Part shown: positions 1 through 11,273 of the stretch, in pieces
Layout of the letters: each line of letters begins with the position of its first letter
Position numbering within the stretch: position 1 is the first letter of the stretch
DNA from: Aculops lycopersici
Lineage: Eukaryota > Arthropoda > Arachnida > Trombidiformes > Eriophyidae
Length of the DNA: 64,000 bases
Direction: 5' to 3'
NCBI GenBank assembly: GCA_015350385.1
Contig: WNKI01000001.1
Coordinates: forward strand, 9,199,800 to 9,263,799
The notes under the pieces: model-generated
Told to the model about the DNA's origin: nothing
The model's input: the letters and a program-made list of their open reading frames with translations, nothing else
The model's database searches: none
Position numbers and translations under genes: made by a program

Positions 1-3000
1 TCCAAATATGATTGAAAAATGGCGCAATCTTTTGGTGCTCGTGGAAGACCCCGCCCACTTGAAGGGGTGTGTTTAGGTTCAAGAACTCATTAAATGGTTT
101 AACTGGTACCTTGGATTCGCACAGCGTTCGGTTCATGTATGGAATATCAACGTCCTCCTCGAACTTGGCGTCCATACAATGGTCAATCATCATTCGGATA
201 TCCTCGCGGGTCCAGAAGATATCGATGTGGTGCCATTCGCCGTCGTTTAGTTGACGCGAACCCTCGATGGTTACCTCAGTTGTTCCAGAGCCAAAGTCTA
301 CAATTAACCTTGGCCGGCCATCTTGTAGCTCCAACGAGATGAAATCACTGTATATGGATACTCCCACTTCCGGTGCGCCAATTGGTCCATTGTAGAACAC
401 AAGGCCGTTTCCATTTTCAGTTAGAAACTCTAAGCTCATGTGTGAGTTCTCGCACTGCTCCAGTGGCGGGTACCAAGCCCAACTCTCCTTACCTCCGGTA
501 AACGTACGCGATGTTACCTGACACTGTGGACCGGTGAATCCTGGCGGACACTCGCAAGTGGCAATCTTACCCTGCATCATACATTTTCCTCCATTCCTAC
601 AAAATGGCGGCATAGTCTGGCACCCATCCATCTCGAGCTCGTCCAAACTCTTTGCCGCACACTCGCAAGTTGGAATCATCTTTGCATGCACACCAACCAT
701 CGAGGTTAAATTGGAGTTTACAACGTAAGGGAATGGTTCGATCTTGAGCGAGTTGTGACAACTTCCGTCACAGGGACTTAGCTCCGTCAGACACTCATCA
801 ATGCCAACCATGGTAATGTTGATACCAAGATCCTTCTCAATTGGTCTTCGATTTAAGCCAACATAACCATTTAGGAATGCAGTCTCCTTGTAAGGACTTC
901 CGTGAGCAGAGAAGAAGACGTCAGTTTCCGGTATGCGCCCTCGCTTGTAGTTGGTAACGACACTGAAGATGTCAATGTTTTCCGGTGACTCCTTGATGAT
1001 ACTCGATAGTACAGTCTTTAGACGATCATATTTGCTAACAACCCGTGAGTTTGTTCTCCAATCCCAAGTGCTAATAAACTCCTCGTCCGTGATGCCGGAA
1101 ATACGAATTGATCCTGCATTTTGAACCGCCTCGTCGGGCAGATTTTGCACAATGACCGTCACGTTTGCCAACACATCCTGGGTGAACTTCTTGTCTGTCA
1201 CTTGGAACCTTAGCAGATATGATCCCTCAGAAACATTCTTCATGAAGATGGTTCCATTGAGAGTGTCCAGATGGAAATTTGGATGTGGTGTCATATTTTC
1301 CCACATAAACTTCTTGTCTGGAATATCCCAATCATCAGGATCCTGGACGTGAACTCTACCAATGGGAATGTTCTTATACTGGCCCTTGTAGTTGTAAACA
1401 AAGATGGTCTTACTTCCAGGTTGCATCTTGTTGTCATTGACATCACCGACGATGACGGTTAAGTTACTAGTTGCAGATAGTGATGGCACACCATTGTCAC
1501 GAATTTGAATAGGAACATGGTACTCCTTTTGCTTTTCACGATCCAATTCCTTCTTTGTGTATACATGAGCTATTCCCTCGTTTGTAGTGTCGTGCATAAC
1601 TTCAAAAATGTCCTTGATTTCTTGCGGGGCATTGGGGTCCATACGGAACGAAAAGGGTGGACCGTTTCCGGCATTACGATCATCGACATCAGCCGCGAGG
1701 ATCTCAGCGATCTTGTTAGCCGCCGAGTTTTCCGGAACAATCACGACGTAATCCTTCAGGAACTTGGGTGGGTTGTCATTGACGTCATCTAGGATTATCG
1801 TTAGAGTGGCAGCCGACGACTTTGTTGGAACTCCATCATCGGTGGCAATGATCTTAATGCTAACCCTGGGCGATTCCTCGCGATCGAGTGGCCGCTGAAC
1901 TGTCACAAGTCCAGTCTTGGGATTGATTGCAAATTGTCTACGACGATCGGTGGACCTATCAATACTATACTTGACTCTCGATGTGCCACCCTGATCCGGA
2001 TCACGGGCGGTAAAGTTGGCCAGCTGTGTTCCGCGCGGTGCGTTCTCGGGTATCACAGTCTCGATGGACGATCTCTCAAACTCTGGCGGGTTATCGTTGA
2101 TATCGCGCATCTTAATGCGAACCATCGTCGTGTCCGAATGTGAAACTCCGTCGACTTCGCCACCATCGTTTACCTGAACAGTTATATTGAAGCCATACTT
2201 TTGAGTTGGATCCTCAAAGTCCAGCGGCTTGGCAATCTTAAGCGACCCAGTGCCATCCGAGTTAGTGACCATGGTGAACTTGTCTGCTCCGTAACCATCA
2301 ATTACCTTGTAACTGAATCGATTGGATTCCAATGAGTCGGCATCGTTCACTTGGAGAATGAGTATTGGTGTTTCCGGTATTTTGCCCTCGAGAGTTTCGT
2401 CCACTTCGGTCACGTACTCGCCGCGAGCAAATGCCGGTGGCATGTCGTTGACGTCTTTGAGCCTAATTATTGCTTGAGCATGGCCAACATTCCCGCCACC
2501 ATCAGTTGCCGTAACCTTAAGTGTGTACTCGGGGTTGGTTTCGCGATCGAGACCACCAACAGCAGTATAAATGACACCAGTTTCTTCGTCAATTCTGAAG
2601 ATGAGGTCGCCTTGCTCGTTGACTTGATTCTGCTCGATTGCGTAACGTAACTTTGCATTGCTACCCTCGTTTGGATCGTCATAGTCGAGAGCTTGCATTG
2701 TCATGACTGCAGTATTGGCAACTCCACGCTCGCTCACATTGCCAATGTACACATTGTTTGGAAAGAATGGGTTGTTGTCGTTGATGTCCTTGAGATTGAC
2801 CACAACATCGGCATACCCTACCAGACCATTGTGGCCTCCCTCATCCTCGGCGTAGACGGTAAATCGCCATGTTGGCCTACCATGCGGCAAGTCTCTATCC
2901 AACGGGCGTTCAACGTAAATCTCGCCAGTATTTGGATTGATCGTAAAGTATTTCTCTGATTTATCGCTGGTTCCTTGATCAGTAAGGAAGTAGACAATCC

Positions 3001-3037
3001 TTTGGGGTCGATCCCTATCGCCGTCGGTGGCGGAAAC
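1..3037 (-). CDS. CadN: N-cadherin, downstream exon (cadherin repeats, EGF, laminin G), cut by window edge
   Basis: The minus strand stays open from an acceptor (TTATTTAG) at 3037 to position 1, more than 1000 codons in one exon. It encodes further cadherin repeats (repeated DVNDNPP/DINDNPP linkers, LDRE motifs) down to about 1500. A membrane-distal region follows, then a cysteine-rich EGF-like module at about 480-660 (CRNGGKC, CECPPGFTGPQC). A laminin-G-like module covers about 1-470, with LEFLTENGNGLVFYNG and a DGEWHHIDI motif. This order is the signature of invertebrate N-cadherins rather than Fat or flamingo. The remaining EGF/LamG modules, membrane segment and catenin-binding tail lie left of the window. 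Confidence 0.93.
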
Positions 3038-3225
3038 CTAAATAAGGGTTGAGCCAAAGAGGAAACATAGTTAGTCTTGATTGCTCATCAGATTACCTTA
3101 GCTAGACTTACCCCTACCCCCTTTCAAGCTTGTTTTGAAGCTCATACTGGAAATGTGCATGCGTATGGGTGGCAAACAAACATAAAGGGAAAAACTAAGT
3201 GGACGGAATGGGAACTAAAAATTAC

Positions 3226-3384
3226 CTGTAAAATGGCTTGTCGCTCTTTCATCTCTTCCTCAATGGTAACCGAGTAGTTGTTTTTGTTAAATTTAGGTGG
3301 TAGATCGTTGACATCCTTGATCTTAATTCGAACAGTTGTACTATTCTCGAGTAGGGAGTCGGAGACAACAAGTGTCAGGTTGTA
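3226..3384 (-). CDS. CadN: N-cadherin alternative cassette B (single exon)
   Basis: This single 159 nt exon of 53 codons lies on the minus strand between a CACAG acceptor and a GTAATT donor, in phase 0 at both ends. The product begins YNLTLVVSDS, contains the cadherin DVNDLPP motif and ends AILQ. It occupies the same slot as cassette A: both would follow the exon ending LRKE (4169) and both join in frame to the exon starting VSATDGD (3037). Cassette B has no internal intron where cassette A has one. Splicing is inferred from sites and reading frame only. Confidence 0.8.
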
Positions 3385-3682
3385 CTGTGGGACACATTGG
3401 CGATTTTGGTGATGATTTCAGGATAAAGGGTTAATGGTTAACAAAGATAAACTAAGCAAGATTGATAACAAAAGTCGTTCGGGTGATTGGGCGAACACAA
3501 AGTAGTAAGGTGAGATTAATGGCAATTTGCGGGGTAATGGGAATAACAGGTGTGTAGATGATATGAGATTATAAAGAGGATATGGAATTCAAGGCACACA
3601 TAGCTTTTCATTGAGGTAGAGTCGTAAGACTAGTAGCATGGCAAAGATCGTAGTGATTATTATTATCCGTCAAGATATTAAC

Positions 3683-3963
3683 CTGCAAGATTTTCTTGGG
3701 TAGCTTCTTATCGTCGCCCTCCACTATGGTCGTCTGATAAGTGGGTCGGTCGAAGATAGGTGGATTGTCGTTGACATCTATCATATGGAGATTAGAGTGT
3801 GAGTATTTTTGTAAGACACTATGAGAGTAATAGACTTTTTACTCAAGAAAACGAGTAAGAAGCAAGTAGGAGAAGAGGAAAAAGATAAAGTACCTTTGAC
3901 TCTGATGATAACATTAGTGTAGTTCTCATTCAGATTATCTGAAGCGACAAGAACAAGTTTGTA
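3683..3963 (-). CDS. CadN: N-cadherin alternative cassette A (two small exons, 3894-3963 and 3683-3777)
   Basis: There are two exons on the minus strand. 3894-3963 (70 nt) follows an AG acceptor and ends at a GTAC donor. 3683-3777 (95 nt) follows an AG acceptor and ends at a GTTAAT donor. Together they give 55 codons, entering and leaving in phase 0, with an internal phase 1 intron before the aspartate of the cadherin DVNDNPP motif. The product begins YKLVLVASDN and ends KKILQ, completing one cadherin repeat and starting the next. It aligns along its whole length with cassette B (3226-3384), so the two are probably alternative versions of the same protein segment. Including both would duplicate the repeat half, so mutually exclusive use is the likeliest reading, as known for Drosophila CadN exon pairs. 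Confidence 0.8.
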
Positions 3964-4168
3964 CTAGTTTGTGAATATTCCAAAGAGGGAAATTGTAAGT
4001 TTAGAATTGTTAGAGTTTCCCAAAAGGAGATTGAGTGACAGTAGTAGTAGTGGTAGGAGTATTTTGAAGTTCTCAGAGGATTGAGAGAGAATCTTAAGAG
4101 TAGTTTTGTGTTTGCTTTGGTCACCTTGTTGATTGTTATCAGATGTGAGGTTATCAACTATTACTTAC

Positions 4169-7100
4169 CTCCTTCCTGAGTTCGTAGTCCAGTGGTCCGG
4201 CAACATAGATGGCACCTGTTTCGTTATTCACGGCAAAGGCACCACCTCCAATGTTACCTTTGACTATTTCATAGCGCAACTTCGAGGACTCGTCCTTGTC
4301 CTTGGCAGTTACGGTGATTAGAGTATGACCATTGTCTTCGTCTTCGTTGACTTCGGCCTCATAAACTGGACTGTCGAAGTAGGGACTGTTGTCATTCTTG
4401 TCTCCAATTCCAATACGAATCTTGGTTGTAACAGAGTTTGGCTTTCCCTCTGAACCTGGCCTATCCGAGTTTGCTCCATCGGTTGCTCTGATTAGTAAGG
4501 CATAGTTTTGCTTTTCCTCACGATCGAACTCAACCTTGGTGAATATCTCACCAGTGTCTCTATCGATAGTAAAATTTTGCTCAATTCCCTGATTCTCAAT
4601 GGAGTAGTAAACTTGATTATTTGGCGAAGTTCCATCCTTATCGGTGGCATGAACTTTAGTAACTCTAGTACCGGGCGGCATAGATTCCAGGACAGTTTGC
4701 TGTTCGCCTTCGTCGAAAAGCGGGATTTCATCATTGACATCATCAATCTCAATGTTAACGGAACACTCCGAAGCCAATTGTTGGTTACCATCGTTCTCAG
4801 CACGAACTGTTAGATTATAAGCTATAATATGTTCGTAATCCAAGTTATAATTCAAAAATATATCAGCAAAAGTAGACGAACCCTCGACTCGTGTCGAGTA
4901 GTAGAAGGTGTTCAACTTGTTCGTTTGTTCGGTGCTACCTCTGATGATGGTATAGAAGACAGTTGGATTATCCTTGATGCCCGAACTAGCCTTAATTGAT
5001 ACTAGCCTCGAGCCTATTCTAACATTTTCGGGCACACGAACTGTATAGACAGATTGATCCCATTGTGGTGGACTGTTGGCACGATCGACGATATCAAGGA
5101 CAACCTCGACGGTGGCATTGTGGTAAGGTGGAGATTGATCACGAGCAATGGCGCGCATTGCGTATGAATCTCTATCTAAAGCTCGCCTTAGCGAAATCCA
5201 TCCGGTCTCTTGACTAATTGAGAAATAATCCAAATCGTCTCGACGACCACTAGGCGCCAGATAGTAACCAATTGCACCGTTAAGCTCAACATCCTCATCT
5301 GAGGCGGAGACCCTCAAGATGTGCGCTCCAACTGGCATGTCTTGGCGCACATTTTCATGGTACTCTTGTCTATCGAATAGAGGCGGGTTGTCGTTGGCAT
5401 CCGTGATCTCAACCTTGAAGGAGCAAACACCTTCAAGAGGCGGAACTCCGCGATCAACTGCCTTTACGGTAACACTGACAAATCTTCCATCCTCTCCCTC
5501 GCGATCGAAAACCTTGTTGGACTTAATCTCACCTGTCGACTCGTCGATGACAAACTTGGAACCCTTTTGGTGATGTTGCTGTACGATTGAGTAACGAACT
5601 TGTCCATTGTGACCTTTGTCCCCGTCCGTTGCTTTGACTATAGTAACAGGTGTCATGAATGGAAGGCCCTCGCGAATAGTTGGGTTATAGTCGGCGCAAT
5701 TCTCAAAAGTTGGTTTCTGGTCATTGACGTCAGTGATGAAAACAACCACTAGTGCAGTGCTAGTGTGTACAATGTTGTTTCCCTTGCCTTCGCAACATTT
5801 TCCATCATCCTTGGCAGTAACATTTAGCTCGTACTTGTCTCGGTCCAGTTTGATTGCATTATTCGAAAGCCGGATGACACCTGTGCGCTCGTCGATTTGA
5901 AAAAGGGAGTTCTTTGTGCCAGGTCCAAAACCAAAGATTACATTGTCGCCATCCTTGTCGCTAGCCACGACTGTGGTAACAAGTGTCCTGGGTCCAGCAT
6001 TTTCGTCAACATTTGGTGTGTAGACATCTTGACTAAACTTGGGCGCTTCGTCATTGGTGTTCTCGGTATATATACGAACCACAGCCGTCCCACTGAGCGG
6101 AGGGTTGCCTCGATCTGTAGCTTTGACTGTCAAGACATAAGTGTTGTTTACATCAGCGTCCAGCCGGCGACTGGTTATGATGTTTCCTCTAGAGTCAATT
6201 GTAAATTCATTTCGATCAATTGAGTATTCAATTTCAGCATTACGACCCGAATCGCCGTCCGTCGCAGTTACTGTCATAATCTTTGTTCCAATCTTAACGT
6301 CTTCTAATACATTGTAAACTTGATAATCTGGCAGTTCAAATCTAGGAGCATGATCGTTGACATCGGTTACTGCAATCGTAACATCAGTAGACGAGGCAAA
6401 ACCACCTGAATCTTCTGATGCATTAACCCTAAGTGTGTATAAGCGAGTTTGACGATTCTCGTCCTCGTAATCGAGATCTTTGACTAGCTTTATCTTTCCT
6501 GTATTCGAGTCGATAATGAAAGTTCCGGTACCTCTGCCAATAGTTTGCAGAGTGTAACGTATCTCACGATCCGAGAAAGATTTTGCCTTAATGCTGAGTA
6601 CTTCGGTATTCTTCTCCGTGTTTTCCTTCACGCTGATGGAATACTTTTCCATGTAAAATTGTGGCGGTCGGCGTCCGGCCATAATAGATAGCTTCGTCTC
6701 AATTGACATAGGATACTTGTTGTCCAAAAGTTGCCGACTTTGATCGACAGCTCGAACGTATATAGTATACTCTTTGCCCGGTGTGAATGCATCTATTCCT
6801 CTTGTTCTAACTTCACCAGATCTCTCATCGACCTCGAAACGACCACCTGATCGATCTAGCGACAGTTGGTACCTAATATTGCTATGGCCGCTTGAGGTGT
6901 CAGTTCTTGCTTGTAGCTTGTAGACAACTGTACCTGGACTAGCCTTGACGGGCACAATGGTTTGCAATGGAGTAGGTTGATTTACAAAATATGGGCTACC
7001 TGAGGTGATTTGAGCCTGTGCAAGTGTTGGATGTCTACCCAATTGGTAGGGAGCATCGTTGAATATGGATAATATTGTTGCGAAAGTGCATAAGGTTAGG

Positions 7101-7363
7101 AATATGTAATGGATCAAAAACTTGCTATTGTTATTGTTGTTGATGTGAAAACTTGCTCTTCTCTTCATATTGGTAATGGTAGTGCTGGTCAATTGATATA
7201 GTTGGTGGTTATGGTGTCCATCGATGGATTCATCTGATGTACGATGTCGTTTATGTTTTACTTTAACTTGCGGACGCCAATCGATCTTTGTCGTCCTGGA
7301 AGTTTGTGTCGCATTGACGACACTCGATAACCGAGCCTCGATTATCTCGTCGTCGGTCGTCAT
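4169..7363 (-). CDS. CadN: N-cadherin (CadN-like), 5' exon
   Basis: This is the first large coding exon (1065 codons) of a classical arthropod N-cadherin, a calcium-dependent homophilic adhesion receptor of neurons and epithelia. A hydrophobic segment at about residues 82-101 acts as signal sequence or signal anchor. It is followed by a run of cadherin repeats with the DxNDN-type and DRE/LDRE calcium-binding motifs. I end the exon at 4169, where the minus strand reads a GTAAGT donor in phase 0 after a motif ending LRKE; reading on gives a stop four codons later. Translation may start at the first Met (7363) or at Met66 (7168), just before the hydrophobic segment; the second gives a more usual signal peptide. 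Drosophila CadN is far longer, and here the gene runs off the left edge. The identification is firm because EGF and LamG modules follow downstream. Confidence 0.93.
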
Positions 7364-9817
7364 CTTGATGATTGTTGTTGCAGTTTTCAGTTGCTCTTAG
7401 TTAAGTTTAATGTGCTCATAATATTGGCTGTGATTTTTGTTTAATAAATATATTGATTTCTCTGTCTGAATGATAATAATTTTCTCTTTAAGATGATGAA
7501 AATAATATCTTTCCCTCTTTTTGTGCTATATGTGAATTATAATGATGATGTTCAAATCCTCTGTCAAGTTAGGAGACTCAATTGCATCTAATATGATTTA
7601 GAGTATCGCGCTAGATAAGCTTTATGATGGCAGGATTGAGGTTATAATAAAAGTTGCGAAATCGAATAGTTAGAGTTAGTAGTCGAAAGAGTTGCTAAGT
7701 GGGACAAAATCTTGCCTTGAATCGCTTTGTCTTGTTGTCTAATTATGATACTTTGCCCACTAGATCATCATAATTTTCATCATCATACATAACCAATCGA
7801 GTTTGAGTTGGTAAGCCTTTCGTATAGTTTTATTGGTGTGCTCTTACTGCAATTGTTGCCAACGATGATGAAGATAATATTTGTTGTAGATGAATGTTAT
7901 TGTTTTGATGTGCAATAATGAGGAGACAAACAAGTAGTAATGGCTTAAGTTTCTATTTGTTTGTTTCCATAAAATTGGTGCGAACTTTTGCTGTCGCCCA
8001 GTTAGATGTTTGGTAGCTACTGATGATCTCTCAACTCGCTTGCCATCGAGTTACAAAAAGTGGGCGTGCTAATTGGGATTTGTGATGATATAATAGTAGT
8101 GGTGCAATACTGTAAATGTAGCAGTAGTTGTTGTTGTTGCTGCTATGTAGTTGCAATGGATAATTGTTGTGCTTGCAAAGAATGATGATGATAATAATAA
8201 TAATACAAAACTATGAAGCGCGATGACTAATGGCCAGCACCACTGCTACTTCCAGTGAACTTCGCAAACTCATCAAAATCCCCCAACAGCGTCAACTCTG
8301 GCTAGCGGCATCTCCATCAGTATCCACGATGATGATAAGCTTCACTGTAAGTAACGTTAGAATTTGCGTTGCTCATCACCACCACCACTCACACAAACTG
8401 GGAAGTTCTGTTGGGAATTCTGCTATTTGTTGGCCGAGACGAGCGGTCGGCAACAACGATGGACAGGGAAAAAGAGCAAGAGAGGCAAACGCTAAGTAAC
8501 TGACTGACTAACCATTGGCTCGAGCTCGCGCACTGTATTCTGTGTGTGACTGTATGCTTTCCGTTGCCTTGCAACTTGCATCCAAAGCAGCTAGCCGTTG
8601 CCGCAAAACTCTCGAGGCAGGCTGCTTGCGCTTGAGCATTGGACTCTAGGCTGGCCCAAAAAGTTAGACTTCTCTTCAGCACAGTGGTATCTGCGCTTTC
8701 AATCTCAACCAGCCACACAAGAGACTCGAGTGCAGTCATTCGATTCTGCGAGTTGTGATTCCTTTGCATTCGTTTGGCGACTGCCGCCGCTCACACAAAA
8801 CTCAGCACGGAATCCAATGGCAACGCGAGATGGCCACCGCCGACCCGGCCGCATCCTGCAATGCGAGCCGCTCGGCCAGCGCAACACAAAACGCAGCGGT
8901 TGTCTCTCGCCGCGTCAGTCAGGAGAAGCTGCGGCCAGTGCAATTGCCAGCGCCAGTCCAGTCGACGCCGGCCGCCGCCTTTAACACACAGCAGTGGGCC
9001 AGAGCGGGAGAAAAAGAGGGGCCAGCATCAACAACAGCAACAATACCAACGACAGACACTCACACAAACAGCATTCAATTGTGCTTGCCTTGAAACGGAC
9101 CGTAAAATAACCTGGATAAGAGCCCCCTCCTGCGTGATGCATGGTTATTCGGTACACCCGGGCGGTTTGCAATGGGGACTCGCCCATTTCCTGTGCTGAG
9201 TGTCACAAAGAAGCTTACCGAGGGGAACGTCAAAAAGAGATGGGCTTTGGAACTTTTGTGTGCGCCACGGGCTGTTACTCGCCATGGACACTGCTAGCCA
9301 GTGTGATGCGAATTCGCTTCGCTAAGGCGCATGCGCCTTGGCGCTTGGCGAAATGGGGCAGCCAAAAGATTCAAAGCTGAGGTTTGCATCAGTTGATTGC
9401 GGTGCGCACCATTCGGAGAAAAGGTGCATGCAACTCAGTGTGTGTTTTGTGTGGGAAAAGTTCTAGAAATCAGCTGTGCGCTGTCCTGAGATTCACACAA
9501 CGCTACGCATTCCCGATTGAACTTACACTTGGTCAATCAATCAAACAATACTTTCTCTCAAGAATAACATATTTATCTCAACTCATAAGTTCAACCAAGA
9601 ACCCGAGGATAACTTCATACCATATTCTCAGAAACCAGCATATAGACTCTAGCATACAGAAAGTTGTAACAGTGAAGCGTCGAGGACAACATCTAGGTCA
9701 TTGGATACAAGCAAATTAGATTGTAACACGAAACTAGCAGTGAGCATTCGCCCGCACTCTGAGACATTGAATTGAGCAACTAGTAATTGGTAGCCTTAAT
9801 CATCACGAACTAACAAA
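7364..9817. other. Gene-free stretch between N-cadherin and MLF
   Basis: This 2.45 kb stretch holds no gene I can support. The left part (7364-8220) is AT-rich with short TTG, ATG and AAT runs and is probably N-cadherin 5' UTR and upstream DNA. The part at 8500-9350 is more GC-rich and shows overlapping open frames on both strands without recognisable domains, as expected of GC-rich non-coding DNA. The last 300 bases, which are A-rich, are probably the MLF promoter and 5' UTR. Confidence 0.5.
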
Positions 9818-10570
9818 ATGGATCCAGATCGATTGATGAGGAACATGATGCAAGGCATGGGTATGCCATTTGGGATGGGAATGGGAAATCTTTTCGATGA
9901 CTTTGGTCGGGGACAAACAATGAGACCTGGCGTCGATCAAATGCACGATCCCTTCATGCCGATGATGCCTCACGGCTCATTCATGTCGCCCATGTCCATG
10001 ATGATGATGAACCCCTTCCAGGGCATGCAACAAGCTATGACCAACAATGGTAATGGAAACAATTTCAGCTATTGCTCATCGAGCGTCACAAGCTACACCA
10101 CCGATGAGCATGGCAGACCTCAAGTGTTTCAGCAATCCAATGAAGTCAAACAGGGACCGAATGGAGTCAAGGAAACCAAATCAGCTCTCAGAGACTCGCG
10201 CTCTGGTCGTCAAGAATTGGCAATTGGACATCATTTGTATGATAAGGCACATATTAAGAAGAAGACGAAAAACACTTACACAGGTGAGGAGGAACAAGCT
10301 GAGGACCTGGTGAATCTTGACGAAGATGAAGCAGAAACATTCGAACAAAATTGGACACAACAAGCGCAGAATATCACAGCAAACTCACGCAATCGACTTG
10401 GCTACGATCAGTACTCGAGGCCATCTCGTAATCATCGTCTCGCTTTGACCAATGGTGTAGTTAACGAGAACTCTCGAAGCAGTGGGAGTCAATCCCACTC
10501 GTCCTCATCTTCTCCATCTGCAATGAAGACAAAGAAGAAGAAGAAAAACAAGGAGGAGTTCACCAAGTGA
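9818..10570 (+). CDS. Mlf: Myeloid leukemia factor (MLF) family protein
   Basis: A 250-residue single-exon protein. The N-terminal third is Met/Gly-rich (MQGMGMPFGMGMGNLFDDF), typical of MLF proteins. The conserved MLF core follows at about residues 85-185, with SSSVTSYTTDEHGRPQVFQQ and a KETKSALRDSRSG...AIGHHLYDKAHI block. The tail is Ser-rich and ends in a lysine cluster that could be a nuclear localisation signal. MLF proteins are small nuclear-cytoplasmic adaptors linked to transcription factor stability and, in flies, to RUNX control and protein aggregates. Length agrees with insect MLF. The last 71 codons and the 3' UTR are copied at 13283-13706 with very few changes. Poly(A)-like AATAAAATAA lies near 10958. 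Confidence 0.92.
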   Translation: MDPDRLMRNMMQGMGMPFGMGMGNLFDDFGRGQTMRPGVDQMHDPFMPMMPHGSFMSPMSMMMMNPFQGMQQAMTNNGNGNNFSYCSSSVTSYTTDEHGRPQVFQQSNEVKQGPNGVKETKSALRDSRSGRQELAIGHHLYDKAHIKKKTKNTYTGEEEQAEDLVNLDEDEAETFEQNWTQQAQNITANSRNRLGYDQYSRPSRNHRLALTNGVVNENSRSSGSQSHSSSSSPSAMKTKKKKKNKEEFTK

Positions 10571-11273
10571 GACTCCTTGAGTAGGTTGAATTGAAAGCGG
10601 AATTCAAATCCGATACAAAATGATATGAGGTCTCGCTAATCAACTATCACAACTCATTAAAGATCACTGTACATCATTGTTTTTTCTTTGCAACAGTCCA
10701 TTAGTGATTACGGCAGTGTCATAATATTTAGTTCGAGAAATTTCGCAAACTTAACATCGCAATCATACACGTGCTGCATGAGCTCCTAAGTGGAAAGATT
10801 AGCTTATGTAACTGGTGAACTGGCCTAGCGTACATTGAATTACTTGTATTTATTATTATCTCTACTGTAGATTCAATTGTAGTGGTTACAACTATTATTA
10901 TTTATAAATACTGTGAGACACACAAAAGGGCACAAACAAATGCAATGAATTGGACTGAATAAAATAACAATCAGAAGCTTATTCTCATAAGTATATTGCT
11001 TATGGTGGTATAAAGTGTAGTTTTAGTTTGTGACAAATGAAGCTAATCCGTGTGGTGAATTCTGGTTGGGTGTTAGTGTCGATTTGCAATTTGTCGCCTC
11101 CCTTTCCATTGCTTCTATCCTCTTGTTAGTGCTTGTGTATCAACTGGTGGTGGACGTTTCTGCCGGATGCTCGACCGCTTTTTGTTGCGATACACTGTTA
11201 CCTGCCCCTGATATTCTAGAAATGGTTGCTGTTGGCGGTAGTGGTGAAACAACTGACATAACAACCGGTGTGT
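10571..11273. other. MLF and tetraspanin convergent 3' regions, with an SCO1-derived scar
   Basis: These 700 bases separate convergent stop codons. 10571-10780 is the part of the MLF 3' UTR shared with the downstream duplicate. 10791-10825 matches the SCO1 coding exon (14243-14277) at about 33 of 35 positions. AT-rich DNA with an AATAAA at about 10958 follows. The plus-strand open frame at 11030-11290 has no recognisable domain, and I do not call it. Confidence 0.65.

Noticed and set aside
8230..9200. Several overlapping open frames of 60-141 codons on both strands upstream of MLF
   Set aside because: They overlap each other in many frames, are Ala/Arg/Gln/Ser-rich from GC-rich repeats, and show no domain or signal peptide.
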